This document shows, in pieces, positions 35,681-47,410 of a DNA stretch of 64,000 nt (positions within the stretch are counted from its first letter, which is position 1; every line of letters starts with the position of its first letter). The position numbers were made by a program, and so were the translations under genes. Where the stretch lies: contig CAJHNH020004890.1 in the NCBI GenBank assembly GCA_905116865.2, positions 2,341,476-2,405,475 of the forward strand. The letters run 5' to 3'. Source of the DNA: Candidula unifasciata (Eukaryota; Mollusca; Gastropoda; Stylommatophora; Geomitridae). Under the pieces are notes generated by a model. It ran no database searches. It saw only the letters and a list, made by a program, of their open reading frames with translations, and was not told where the DNA came from.

Positions 35681-35772
<92 letters not shown>
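35681..35772. repeat. (GA)n microsatellite
   Basis: About 46 GA units. Confidence 0.95.
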
Positions 35773-35774
<2 letters not shown>

Positions 35775-35829
35775 ACCTAAGAAACAGTGGAACTTTTTGA
35801 CAAAAATCTTTGTCAACGAGCGCAGTTCT

Positions 35830-36195
35830 TTTTATGAAGTCCGGCCCATTTACACACTGGTTGACCTTTCATTCATGCTTGCCTAGGCTAGTCTACGTTA
35901 CAGGGGTGTCGCGCCTCCGCTGCTATCACCGGCGATGATGCATGGTCTATACTAAACGACGACACCGCTTCTAAATACCCCAGAAAAACTAAAACTGGCC
36001 ATAGCCCCAACCCTCACAGCCTAGTTCCCACGAGAGTTTGCAGAGTATGTCCCGTAGTTTCAGAATTGTTAAAATTGTCCGCTTCTCAAACACAAGACAA
36101 CGTGAAGCCCCTCTAACATAAACTAGCCTGAAAAAACATGAATGAAAGTCCAGTTACGCTTTATTTGGGCGGACTTCGTGAAATGTTCCAAAAAA
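35830..36195. mobile_element. Possible MITE
   Basis: The ends ttatgaagtccggcccattt and (reversed) atttcacgaagtccgcccaa are imperfect inverted repeats around ~320 bp of non-coding sequence. Confidence 0.4.
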
Positions 36196-36232
36196 TTAAA
36201 AATAACTAAAATAAAAATTTAGTATAGTATAA

Positions 36233-37435
36233 CAGTAGTTCTCAACATTCCTAATGCCACGACCCTTTAATACAGATCCCTCATGTTGTGGTGACCCCCA
36301 CACTATTATTTTCCTCCATAACTTCAAATAATAGGCCCATCTGTTTTGCAATGGTCTTAGGCGACCCATGTGAAAGGGTCGTTTGACAACAAAGAAATCA
36401 ATTCAATAGTTATATCTAATTTTTAAGTGAACGATAACCTATATAATCTAGCGCTAACTTTGCGAAGAGACGACTATAGACGCAACACGTCACGCAACAG
36501 CTAATAATATAAATAAGTTGTCACTATCTATAATCTGTCACTATCCCAGATTCAACTCCTAAGGACGAAAGCCTCCCATTATCTGTCAGGGACCTAATTT
36601 ACTCTATACATTTAAAATGGCTCGCTAGGTAGGCCAGCTAACAGACTTAACTAGCCTAGACACACTTAAGACACACTCCTGCTGAGTACAAACATAATCT
36701 TTAATGTACAACGAACAAACCGACTTTAAACACTTCAACTGAGTAGGCAGTTCCCATCCGAAACTCCTGGCGATGAGCAGCTTTACAATCACTGATCAAC
36801 CCAAGCCGGTCCCCATGGATCTACAAGGAACACGACTCCTAGCTGACAGTTTCTCAGTGCTAATTAAGCCGCCGTCTATTGCCACACGGGACTCAGTGAT
36901 ACACGTAAGGTGTATGGCCTAAGCGTGACTGGGCAGTGTTATCGCCATTACAATGCGCGTCACACCTTTACTAACTGCTCAAAACAAATACCGCATGGAA
37001 TGTCTACTACATAAGGAACATTAACTGTATACTATCTAGTCGAAACATTAAATATAAACACAGCCTATCATAGATATTAACACAAAGATCCTATTGCAAC
37101 TAACCGTCACTAAACCTAATGTTACCTAGTCAAAACGTTCCGTCTTGTCTCGTCCCATCTCAGTACACGACTCCCCTCCAACCAGCTCGGACAAAGCTTT
37201 TTGTTTCCCGGCTGGACACGCAGTAATCCATGTCACCTGTGTGAACTGGGCTTAGCCCGTTAACTGGACCCAGTTTATTCCGTGGTCAAGCTGCCCGCTC
37301 TCATACTGAGTTTTACTGAAGGTCAACTCGTTCATACGTGATGATTCACTATCATCAGATTTGTCCGCCCCATAGCCGAACTGGCCTCTGACAAACAACA
37401 AAAAAGGATCACGACCGGCAGGTTGAGAACCACTG
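36233..37435. mobile_element. hAT-type element, non-autonomous, Charlie-like ends
   Basis: The left end CAGTAGTTCTCAACATTCCT leads into gcgaccc-like cacgaccctttaatacagat..gttgtggtgacccccac, and the right end is GGTTGAGAACCACTG. The left ~160 bp closely resembles Charlie-type hAT MITEs known from vertebrates. There is no transposase frame, and flanking 8-mers match only weakly. The interior (36420-37400) is unlike the ends. Confidence 0.65.
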
Positions 37436-37444
37436 CTATAGAAT

Positions 37445-37720
37445 TATAGCTTGTGTAGATTCTTATATCAGTCACAGTTACGATGGTTTGGACATGTATG
37501 CAGAATGGGAGAAAATCGGCCACCATGGCAGGCTAAGAACCAGGGAACCAGACCTCAAGGACGACCCAGGGTGCGCTGGGAAGACAACATCCGGCAGTCC
37601 CTAACTGACAGAGGACTGGAATGGAACAAAGCTAGAAAGAAAATTGCTGATAGAGACGTTTGGCGATCTCTCTGGCAAACCTCTACACCCCAAGGTAGAA
37701 GAGGAGCGACTAAGTAAAGT
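37445..37720 (+). mobile_element. LINE C-terminal fragment, open
   Basis: An 88-codon frame QLRWFGHVCRMGENRPPW, then RPQGRPRVRWEDNIRQSL, then DVWRSLWQTSTPQGRRGATK and a stop: a standard LINE C-terminus, 5'-truncated. Confidence 0.9.
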
Positions 37721-38034
37721 AAAAAAGTAGATTCTGATTCTGGGAACTGAGCTGCATTCAAGCAGAGTAGATTCCCTTGCTCAAAGTGCCAAGGCCAGCA
37801 GACAAAACAACTTCACACAAGGAAGTTTCAGTTGTAGGTTTATATATATATATTTATACACACACTCACATAAATATAGTTTTTTCCTTCAGTATGTGAA
37901 GTTTCATAATTAACTGTGTTCTTATATAATATTCAGTTTGTGTTCTGAAAAGAATATTATTTGAGACAAACAGCCGTTTAGTTTAATTAGTTTAATTACT
38001 ACTACTACTAGTTCTAGTTCAAATCGTAGCATAC

Positions 38035-38310
38035 CTGTGTGGGTTCCAAGGCTCCGTTGTGGGGAAAACAAGAAAATACCCACTGCCTACCCGAAAAAAG
38101 CATGTCGTAAGAGTCAACCAATTAGGAGCTTCATTCGAAGTCGGAATGCATCTGCCGAAACGACAAGGGACAACCAATTGCCCACAAGTAGGCGAAGCCA
38201 GTAAAACGGATGTACACGAAAAACTCCCTGGCACACAGCCAAAGTTAAAATTGGACGAACAACCAGGACTTTCCACTGGTGTTTACAACTGGTGTATAAA
38301 GAAGATAAAG
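38035..38310 (+). repeat. Repeat A copy
   Basis: cctgtgtgggttccaaggct to ggtgtataaagaagat. Confidence 0.85.
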
Positions 38311-38564
38311 GGGATTTCTGGTCTAATAATATTAAAGTTTATTATCTCGTCTAGTCTAAATAGTCTCGTCGAAGTTTTTGCTTAACCCTGATGTATGGGC
38401 ATACTATAATGATACTATACTGTTGAACAGGGTTTCTGTTTTTTTTTTTTTTTTTTGCACATGCAGATTTGGAGGTGACAAACTGGGGAAAGGAGGGGAG
38501 GGTGTGATAGGATTTATATTCTTCTTCTCCTGGAATGTTTTGCAGCATCAGGGAGGAAAATATC

Positions 38565-39070
38565 TCTAGAACGGGCTTTTCGGCTATCCTCCGAATAACG
38601 GTCGTAAATTATTGAGGCGGAAAATATACCCTAACAGAGCCTCAGGCATGTGTCAATTGCTCTGTCGTCTTAAAATGCGAGCTTCCGGCGACTTACGCCA
38701 CCGCCGAATTGCGAACTTTTAGCAACTTCCGCCACCGCCGAGAGTATCCCCCATGCCGCTTACGCAGCGTGGATTGGGGCTAAACTAGATGGCTAGGACT
38801 CACGAGCAGCAGCTACCGCATCTCCTGTAGCTTCCTTCATTTTATTTGCTCCTGAGTCCTAGCCATCTAGTTTAGCCCCAATCCACGCCGTGTGAGCGGC
38901 ATGGGGGACACTCTCGGCAGTGGCGGAAGTTGCCGGAAGATTGCAATTCGGCGGTGGCGTTATAGTCCCTGGAAGTGCGTAATTGACACATGACTGAGGC
39001 CCTGTTAGAGTATATTTTCGATAATTTATGACCGTTATTCAGAGGAAAGCGAGCTTTTCTGTTCCCTTCG
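38565..39070. mobile_element. Palindromic foldback element, copy 2
   Basis: Left arm ttcggctatcctccgaataa.. and right arm ..accgttattcagaggaaagc. The centre is ctaaactagatggctaggac..gtcctagccatctagtttag. The left arm has a short extra duplication at 38685-38725. Confidence 0.75.
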
Positions 39071-39414
39071 TATATGGTACTTTTCAGTGTCTGATATTTA
39101 TACAGCCCATCGTCTGTTTGATGCCGGTCAAGACAACCACTTGATCTGTCGTCTGCCAATAAGGTTCCCACTATTGGCTCTGCGCCGACTCTCCTCTAGA
39201 TATCATCGTGCTTGAATCTATTTTTCCTTGTTACACCTATCACAGTTTGTAAACATTTCAATTCTGTGGTGATTATTTTTCTTGTTTTTTTTTAAGACAG
39301 TGTCCATGTTTTATATTGATAGGATAACGTTGGTAAATTGATATTACTTAATTTTAATTCTTTTTGGAGTTAGGTTTTAATTTTTTAGTAAATACTTAGC
39401 AAATAGAATTAGAC

Positions 39415-39742
39415 CAGGGGTGGGAAAACTATGTCCTGTGGACAAATACTGGCCTGTTGAGCAGTTTTTACTGGCTCGCGAGACTGGTGTAAAATTACTA
39501 TATAATTTGGCCCTTGAGCTCACAGAATAACAGAACATAGAAACATACATTTGTATGCACACATTTAAGAGTATATAGAAGAGCTTAGGTGGATGAGTGT
39601 GTCTGGCCTGAGGCATAGTGAGGGATTTTAATCTTAGATTATCCCACAAAAATATGGTGTTATGATCATGCTCTGTATCGCCTGTGACAGGGTTGGTAAC
39701 TCTAAATTTGACTCATGGACCGAAAAAGGTTACTCATTCCTG
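39415..39742. mobile_element. hAT-type MITE
   Basis: The ends CAGGGGTGGGAAAACT and (reversed) CAGGAATGAGTAACCT. Flanking bases gaattaga/catttaga share 6 of 8 if the element is shifted by one base. Confidence 0.55.
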
Positions 39743-39750
39743 CATTTAGA

Positions 39751-40568
39751 TATCCGTAGCATTTTAAAAAAATAGCAATTTTTTAGTCATTTTAGTAATG
39801 GTAATTTTAAAACATGTTAGCTGTTACTGCAAAAATTATATTGTAATCTAGGAGCCTGAAGATAAACCAGAAGACTAGAGAAAAATACAATTTGGGAGCT
39901 GCACAAAAAAGGGGGAAGTGTAGCAGTTTGGCAGTTATTCAGGAATATTCTTCTTTCTTCTTCTTTCGTTCGCATGAAATAAATTGTCTATATCTGCAAA
40001 GCTGTCTCTAGTATGAATTTCACTGTCTTTTGTAATTCACTAAGCGGCCATTCAGGAATATTGATTTTGTCAGTTCCTGGGAAAATATTAGGCAGAGGAG
40101 TTGCAGCCTTGCCAGTGGCAAACAACTGCATCATGAACATGCAGACTTCTGACTAAATAAATTATATTTTACAATACTTTACAATAATAAGAGTTGTGTG
40201 CTAAATATGCCATTTTTTTTACCTTTGTTGTTGTAACTGACAATACAATGGATTATGATGACAATTACTGCCTACAGAAATGATATAAAATGAGTTCAGA
40301 GACTTGAAAGCTTGGTGATCTAGATTTCACTGACAGTATTATCCTCGTCACCCAAAAACAAAATTGAATGCAAGGTTAGTTAAAACATTTGATTGGAGGT
40401 TGCACAAACTAGATCTCAAAATGCACAAGGAAAGGACAAAGATAATAAGAATAATCCAAGCAAATGATAGCTAAAAATAGTTTAGTTAACTTTTATTTCA
40501 ATAGCTGTAATCATTCAAATATTCAATTATTTAATTCTAGTTATTTTATTTTTTAATTATTATTTCAG
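39751..40568. other. Upstream of protease gene, nothing recognised
   Basis: AT-rich. It may contain the promoter and a non-coding exon of the protease gene, which cannot be placed from sequence. Confidence 0.5.
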
Positions 40569-40574
40569 TAAACA

Positions 40575-40611
40575 ATGGGGAACCATAGCTCTCTTATCAG
40601 AAAGTCACAAA
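40575..40611 (+). CDS. Protease gene, first coding exon
   Basis: ATG at 40575 lies seven bases after an acceptor-like ttatttcag. Twelve codons MGNHSSLIRKSQ plus one base precede donor gtgagt. The upstream AG implies that the 5' UTR starts on another exon. Confidence 0.65.
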
Positions 40612-43600
40612 GTGAGTATCTTCTTTAAATTGTAAACATTTTGTTATCTTCGAGATGTGTTTCAGTGGAGTTTTCAGTGTTGTATCTGTGAAAACTGGGG
40701 CACCCTAGTCACATCAGTTATGACAGTGGTTTAGAAATAATGGTAATGGAAGCAATGCCCTCCTTGAAGACAAGGCAGGTATCGACCAACATAATCGGGC
40801 ACATATCTTTTATCTTTGATGTATTATGAAAAACCACTTTTCGGCTATCCTTCGAAAAACGGTCCTAAATTATCGAGCCGGAAAATATACTCTAACAGGG
40901 CCTCAGTCACATGTCAGTTGCGCACTTCCGTCGTGTTAAATTGCGCGCTTCCGGCGACTTCCGCCACCGCCGAGAGTATCCCCCATGCCGATCACGCGGC
41001 GTGAATTGGGGCTAAACTAGATGGCTGGGACTCACGAGCAGCAGCTACCGCGTCTCCTGCAGCTTCCTTTATTTTATTTGCTTGTGAGTCCTAGCCATCC
41101 AGTTTAGCCCCAATTAACTTGGTGGTGGCGGAAGTTTCCGGAAGTTTGCAATTCGGCGGTGGCGTTATGGTCCCCGGAAGTGCGCAATTGACACATGACT
41201 GAGGCCCTGTTAGGGTATATTTTCCGGCTCAATAATTTAGGACCGTTATTTGGAGGATAGCCCACTTTTCTCCTTCTCCATTTATCATATACCATCTTTT
41301 TGCACAGTCAGAAATAAAATTAAAGAAATAATGAAATCCAACGCAAATTAAATTGGTTGTTTGTTTATGTGCCAGAAATGTGAAAAGTTACAAACTTTCC
41401 ATACACTTTTTCTTAGTCTTTATCTCTCTCACACCCACACAAACATATAGCTACACAAACACACATACACAAGGTCTCTTTTATTGTATCTCTCTCTTAC
41501 ACATATGTTGTTTCTCTCTCTCTCTCATTCTCTCTCACCTCACATGTTCTGTCATAATTCTTTCTCTCTCTCTCACACCTACTATCTCTCTGTTCCTTTC
41601 TAACTCTCGTTCGCCTATTTTTCTTCTTCTACGCATTCACACGGCGGAAAGTTCTGGTTGTTCGCCCACTTCTAGACTGCAGCTCTGTTTCAGCACCTGA
41701 GTGTTGCGCGTGCATCCGTTTGACAGATCTGACTCATTTGTGTGCAGACTGTTGGTTCCTTGTCTCTCAGGCAGATGCACTCTGACTTCGAAGGAAACTC
41801 CCAGATAGTTTACTTTTACTACATGCTTTTGGGTAGGCAGTGGGTCTATTCTTGTTTTCCCCTATAATAGGGCCCCGGAACCCACACGGGGAGCTCACCC
41901 ATGTGTTTGAGATATTATTCTTGTCTGTGCTTATCTATTTAGCTAGAGGCTCTCGGTGGCGAAGTAGTCAAGCCATTTGCCTTGTCTGTGAAGGTCGTGG
42001 GTTTGTTTCATGGCAGGACTGTTCAGTTCACGAGTGCAACTTTTATGGAGATCCCTGGGGATCTTCAAAAGAACTACGAAGTTTGTGCTTTATGCAGTGC
42101 TCTCGGCAGGCAGCTAGCCGTTCTGCAAAGAGAGACCCAGCCAAATGGAATTAAAACCTGATGCAGTGAAGTTGATTCTCTCGACTTTAACCTTTTTATC
42201 TACTTAGGTGTATCCAGCAGTTGTTGCTGCACTTTGTACAGTAAGAGTTGTATTTCTTTGGTCTCAAACCTTGTGTGGGTCCCAGAGCTCCATTTAGGAG
42301 GACAAAGAATAGACCCCCCTCCCCCATTAACAAGTGACTAATTAGGGGTGTTCCCTTCAAAGTCAAATTGTATCTGTCTGAACGGCAGGAACCAACAGTC
42401 TGCATTCATTTAAACCAGATCTTTAAAAACTGATTTGGCTCCAAAACCCAAGACTGAATGAACAACCAGAACTTTCTGTTGGAGTTCACAGCCAGTGAAC
42501 ACGAAGAAGAAGAAGAGGAAAAAGAAGAAGACTTGTTGTATCAGTCATTGATTATCTTTTTGTAGAGGACTCCTCAAAGAGAGCGCCCACTAACAGACTA
42601 GCTGACAGTGATGATGATAATGATGAAACTGATGATATTCCGAGCAACAGTATCCAGCTGGAAGGTAAGACTGTACTACATTCTTGTGAACAATATCTTC
42701 TTCACATTCATTGCCTGCACATTGCTGCGGAAAGTTTTGGTTGTTTGTCCACTTCTAGACTGTAGTCCTTTTCCAGTACCTGTGTGCACACCCATTTTAC
42801 ATATGTCTTATTTATATGCAGACTCTCAGACAAATGAACTCTGACTTTGAAAGAAACCCCTAATAAGTCGACTCTTTGTGACATGCATTTAATTAGACTT
42901 TTCTTCTTCTCCTTCTTTGTTCACCGGCTGTAAGCTCCGGTGGAAAGTCCTGGTTGTTTGTCCATTTGGACTTTGGCTTTGTGCCAGGATCTGAGTTTTG
43001 CCTATACATCCGTTTTCCTGGCTTATTTGAGTGCAATTGTTTCCTGCCTCTCAGTCAGATGCACTCCAGCTTCGAAGGAAACCCTCAATTAGTCGACTCC
43101 TAAGGTATTCTTGTTGGGGAGACAGTGGGTTATTTCTGTTTTCCCCACATGGGAGTGAACAATATAATAATCATATTACTTTATAACTGGAGTCGTTTGT
43201 GGAGATTTTCAGTCGCATACATGAGTGAAAGTTAAGGCCATTGTGCAGGGTACAAGAAGTTACTCTGTACCTTCAGGCTCTGTGCTGGTTTTTGTGGATC
43301 ATTATTCAAGACTTCTGCCTCACATTCATCTCGTGCACCATGGATGATGACCTGTGTAGGCCTCAGCCAAGCTGGCAGGGGATCTTGGAGCTGGTGGCCA
43401 TCAGAGATGCAGTGTGAAGAAAACCTCTGGCATTCCTCAACCCACCCCAAATGCATGGTTGATTGTGTCCATCGAAAATACGTTTGGAAAATGATTTAAA
43501 CCCACCTACTGATGTTTCTACTAAATGACACATGTTGTTTCAGAGTTCTTTGATGAGATCCTAGTAAATGGCAACTGAGGTTAAAATGTATGTCCATATT

Positions 43601-45546
43601 GAGCCCTACTAAATGACTGCCAAGGTTCAGATGTTTATCCAGGCTCCTAGTAGGTGACACAAAAGGTTCAAATGTTTGCCACAGTTGACCACTTATGTTA
43701 GAGTGTAATTACTACAAGTTCAAGCCTTGCTTTGTGCATGCTTTCAATATACTTCTATGTTAAATGTCCCGAAGTATGCACATGAATGTGTCATTTCCCC
43801 ATGAGGTTCCAGGGCTCCGTTAGGGAGAGGGGGAATAGAGACACTGCCCCCTAACAAACATGTCATAAAAGTTGACTAATTAGGGGTTTCCTTCGAAGTC
43901 ACAGTGAATTTGTTTGAGAGGCAAGGAACCAGTAGTCTGCACACAGTTAAGCCAGATCTGCAAAAATGATGTCCACGCAGAACTTAAGTTCTGGAACAAG
44001 ACTGAAATCCAGAAGTGGATGAACCACCAGAACTTTCATTTGAGTTTACAACTATTGAATGCAAATAAGAAGAAGCTTGAGAAATTTCTACATTTTACTT
44101 TTTCAGTACATTTTCCAGCTACTTTCCAAGGACTTCAATGTATTGACTTGCTTCACAATTGTCCCATTTATTTTGATGATGCATTTGTTATCTCAGAATA
44201 CATTACAGTAATATGTAAATTTTAATATGGATTTTCTGTTCTAATTGGTAGTTGAAACCTACGAGTGCCTCAGTGGACAGACAGAAAGTGAAGTGATAAA
44301 CTGCCTAGCTAATTCATGTGAAAGTGATCATCAGAAGTACATTCTAGTTGAAGACCTCTTTAAGAATAACGACAAAAATGCTTCACTCCAAATTCTTCCA
44401 GAGGCCATCAGGCATGAATCTGTTCTAGAGTACATTAAGATTCTTGAGAAGCTTGTGGTACGAATTCGTACCAGTGTCAGAGGGAAGACTGGAGAGAAGC
44501 TTTCATTTGCAACTGGTTGTGTGGAATTGACCTCAGATACACTGGTGAAAAATGGAAACTGTCGCCTTCGTAATTGTAAGTATAACAAGGGCCAGATACA
44601 TGAAAACTACGGTGGATTGGTTGTCTACACAAATAACCATGTTATCAAGAATAATTCGGAGGCAGATTGCTGTAATGTTGATTTTTTCTATTACAATGAC
44701 AAATCATTAGTGGATGTTGATGTCATGACAGATGGTGGCAGTTCCCGGTTAGAAAATCGTGTCAAGATCAGTCCAGCTGCTGAAGTTGATAATAGTGAAC
44801 AGCTAGTTGTTGGTAGTTCCCTGTTAGAAAGCAATGTCGCGGTCAGTTCTTTAGTGAAAGTTGACCAAAATGTACAGTTAGATATTGGTCGTTCCTGTTT
44901 AGACAGTAATGATGACATAAATTCTTCGGGCAAAGATAGTCAAATTGAAATGACAGATATGGAAATGGGCCCTGAAATAACCGCATCTGGCAGTTTACCA
45001 ATATTTAGTGGTGATTGCAGTCATTTGTCATCAGAAGTTGTTACAAGTGAGTATGAATGTGGTAATAACGAAGAAGGTCACAATAATTATTACAGCGATC
45101 ATTTGATTAATATGTATAGAAGTAGATTACACAGAGGTATCACAGCTTATGGATCTTGTTTGAGAGAAAACCAGAAAAATAAGGATTTAGTGGGACTACG
45201 AATATTTTATCATGATCCAGAGTTATTTAATTTAATAAAAACAATGTCCAGTCTGAGAATGAATGCAATTTCAAAAATTCCAGAAGAAATAAAGCAAAAA
45301 ATGAAAAAATATGCTATTGTCATTTCTCATCCTCATGGATGGCCCAAGAGAATTAGTTTTGGTGATCTAGTGTCTCTGGAAGAGACCTATAGGAGTCAAC
45401 AGGGCTTTAAAATGACCAAGTACAATGCTACAACATGTGGGGGTAGCTCTGGAGCTCCAGTTGTAACAGGAAATTATTCGTACAGACCTTTTGTTCACAC
45501 GGGCAAGGATAAAGTGACAAAGTTGGGGTTATCTTGTTCTTACTGA
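40575..45546 (+). CDS. Trypsin-fold (PA clan) serine protease, probably N-myristoylated, 3 coding exons
   Basis: Coding exons 40575-40611, 42566-42664 and 44252-45546 join in phase (1, 1) to 476 residues. The N-terminus MGNHSSLIRKSQ has Gly2, Ser6 and following basic residues, a typical N-myristoylation signal, and there is no signal peptide; an acidic stretch follows (26-36). The protease core has YTNNHVI (His175), KDLVGLRIF (Asp357, likely), SHPHGWPKRISFG (404-416) and CGGSSGAP (Ser445 in GxSG), in the His-Asp-Ser order of the PA clan. Between His and Asp sits an insertion with three degenerate ~26-residue repeats (207-274). I recall similar proteins with SHPHG and GSSGAPV motifs in mollusc genomes but know no assigned function. 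An AG before the ATG (40568) suggests a non-coding 5' exon. All three residues are present, so activity is plausible. Confidence 0.8.
40828..41275. mobile_element. Palindromic foldback element, copy 3
   Basis: Inside protease intron 1. Left arm ttcggctatccttcgaaaaa.., right arm ..gaccgttatttggaggatag, same centre as copy 2. Confidence 0.75.
41640..41905 (-). repeat. Repeat A copy
   Basis: A reverse copy to gggccccggaacccacacgg. Confidence 0.85.
41944..42130 (+). mobile_element. tRNA-derived SINE (type 5)
   Basis: The head ggctctcggtggcgaagtag and a degenerate B box gtcgtgggtttgttt. A second copy lies at 47598-47775. Confidence 0.6.
42265..42530 (+). repeat. Repeat A copy
   Basis: It ends ~35 bp before the second coding exon of the protease gene, in (aag)n. 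Confidence 0.85.
42566..42664 (+). CDS. Protease gene, second coding exon
   Basis: Acceptor ctttttgtag and donor gtaaga. It encodes DSSKRAPTNRLADSDDDNDE and then TDDIPSNSIQLE, an acidic, probably disordered linker. It enters and leaves in phase 1. Confidence 0.7.
42700..43155 (-). repeat. Two reverse repeat A copies in tandem
   Basis: 42700-42900 (partial) and 42905-43155, head to tail. Confidence 0.75.
43156..43797. other. Protease intron 2, unassigned open stretch
   Basis: The - strand reads ECQRFSSHCISDGHQLQDPL..WLRPTQVIIHGARDEC.. over 74 codons (43232-43456). It looks protein-derived, probably old transposon coding, but no family is recognised. Confidence 0.3.
43798..44078 (+). repeat. 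Repeat A copy
   Basis: A full forward copy in protease intron 2, ending aataagaagaagc. Confidence 0.85.
44252..45546 (+). CDS. Protease gene, last coding exon (catalytic domain)
   Basis: The acceptor is attggtag. About 430 codons without a stop hold all three presumed catalytic residues and the internal repeats, so the whole protease domain sits on one exon. TGA is at 45544-45546; the protein ends KLGLSCSY. Confidence 0.88.
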
Positions 45547-45567
45547 AAAACAGACAAAACCAAACTT

Positions 45568-45573
45568 AATAAA
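45568..45573 (+). terminator. Polyadenylation signal of protease gene
   Basis: AATAAA lies 22 bases after the stop codon, in a short A-rich 3' UTR. Confidence 0.6.
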
Positions 45574-46019
45574 AGCTTATAAAAAGGTACAGCTCTGGGT
45601 TTGACTCAGTCTCATTAAAAAAAAAAACAGGTACCAGATATTCTCTAGAATTTTCTGGGAATAGTCCATGATAAAAAGGTAATGAGGAAGGAAACTGGCC
45701 ATATCATAGTTCATGGCCTAGAACAGTGGTTTCCAACTTTTGTTGAGTCACCACTCCATTTCATAGGCACAGGTGACCCACAACCCCACAGAGAGAGAGA
45801 GAGAGGGGGGGGGGGGAGGGGGTAGTCTCCCCTTTCTTTCCTCGTCCACATGTCTGAGCACCTCAACCTTCAGCAATCTTTTAGATTGCCAGGATAAGTC
45901 AACACCCTTCTCTGTAATGCCATCTCTAACATTTGACATTAAAGCTAAAAAGTTTAAGTTGCTACTAGTTTTTAGTTGGCATCTGTGGCTTGGGCATTGT
46001 GAACTAGTTTCGTAATTCA
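45574..46019. other. Downstream of protease gene
   Basis: cagtggtttccaacttttg at 45726 resembles an hAT terminus, but no partner was found. A (ga)n(g)n run lies at 45790-45822. Confidence 0.5.
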
Positions 46020-46185
46020 TGGAGGTCAGCCTTTTCCATCACTGCTCTCTCCAGGCTACCATGGCGTTTAACATGGCCAAACACATCAGCTTTCAGGAGA
46101 GGATGCTGTTTATGAGCCAGTTCTCCCCACCATTCAAATCTGTATTGCCAGCAGCTTCATTGAAATATCAGATTTTTAGTTGAAC
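46020..46185 (-). mobile_element. LINE fragment
   Basis: Reverse match to aacatggccaaacacatcag..ggatgctgtttatgagcc blocks also seen at 49660 and 56980. Confidence 0.5.
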
Positions 46186-46619
46186 AAGGGAACTAGAGAG
46201 TCGTGACTTCCAGAATCATCTTACATCTTTTTTAATAGAATACATTAAGCAGTGCATTATGCAATATGTTGTTTTGTGTCTTCTTTGTTCATATCCTTAG
46301 AATGTTTACAAACTGTACGTAAACAATCAGCAACAAAAATTCCTATTTTGTTTCACAAATGCAATTTTTAAAATCTAGTTTAAATGCCATTTTCTTGTAA
46401 TTTATTTTAAATTGTTTCCTCAGCAGTGTTCTAATTTTGTTGTTGTTGTTGTTGTTGGGGTATATTATCTCAGGCTTTTATTTATTCTAACTTGTTATAG
46501 TCTGTTTAATTCAATGATTGTATATTTGTGAAATCAGGAAAAAATGTTTAAACTTAGAGCCTTTTAAAAGATTATATAATTTCTGAGATTTTGCAAAACA
46601 CATTCTTTATTACTTCTTT
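46186..46619. other. Intergenic, nothing recognised
   Basis: AT-rich; (gtt)5 at 46438-46455. Confidence 0.5.
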
Positions 46620-46980
46620 GAATAAAAATGAAGGTTTGAACAACAGATCAACATCATGGCACACGGGTAGTAACCTATAAGTGCTCCGTTTTTCTTTTAA
46701 CTCTAGTCTGAGTCCGAAGAAGCTCAGCACAGTGTACAGACTCTGTAGGTTTTTAACTTCAAATTTTTGCCCGGGCAGCGCTGTTAGGCTACTCTTTTCG
46801 ATTTCCAACTGCCAATGGATTTTTTTATGCACACGGGCTTCCGATCTCACTACCCAGAGACCAGGGGGAATTACTAGAAGTCCAAATCCACGTGAAAAAA
46901 TCCCAACCCTTACCGGGGATTGAACTCGGGACCTCTAGCACTCGAGGCGGACACCATGCCTTGAGACCACATAGCCCCTT
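46620..46980 (-). mobile_element. tRNA-derived SINE type 2, near full length
   Basis: The - strand begins ggggctatgtggtctcaagg, with B box gagttcaatcccc and then ggttgggattttttcacgtg, and ends caccatgatgttgatctgttg-type sequence; ~350 bp. Confidence 0.75.
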
Positions 46981-47039
46981 GAATAAAAATTAAACGACTA
47001 TATATTATTCCAATCCTGGACAATCGGTAGGCAGGCCAA

Positions 47040-47410
47040 ACAATTTCTGGAGGCCTCTGAGATGTGGTTTTACAGAAGAATGCTTAGAATACCTTGGACA
47101 GTCAAAAAGAGCAACCAAGAGGTTTTGAAAGAGGCGGGAGCCCGAAGACAACTTATCACAGATATTAGAAAGAGACAGTCATCATTTTTCGGCCATGTTA
47201 TGAGAAGAGGGAAAATAGAACATGTTGTGACCACTGGAAAGATATGTGGAAGGAGAGATAGAGGAAGACAACGAGAGAAGATGCTTGACAGTCTTGTTGC
47301 ATGGCATGGAGGTGTATCGGCACTCAAACTGATACATGCTGCAGGAGATCGCAGATTATGGAGAGGCATGATAGCCCACGCCAGTCGGCAAGGCACCTGA
47401 TGATGATGAT
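47040..47410 (+). mobile_element. LINE C-terminal fragment, open, with (TGA)n tail
   Basis: A 112-codon frame: MWFYRRMLRIPWTVKKSNQE, QSSFFGHVMRR, WHGGVSALKLIHAAGDRRLW and HASRQGT, then tgatgatgatgatg. 5'-truncated. Confidence 0.9.

Noticed and set aside
35603..35800. Arg/Glu frame
   Set aside because: Generated by the (GA)n microsatellite.
44331..44933. - strand frames opposite the protease exon
   Set aside because: Shadows of the + strand coding exon, which has catalytic motifs and consistent splice phases.
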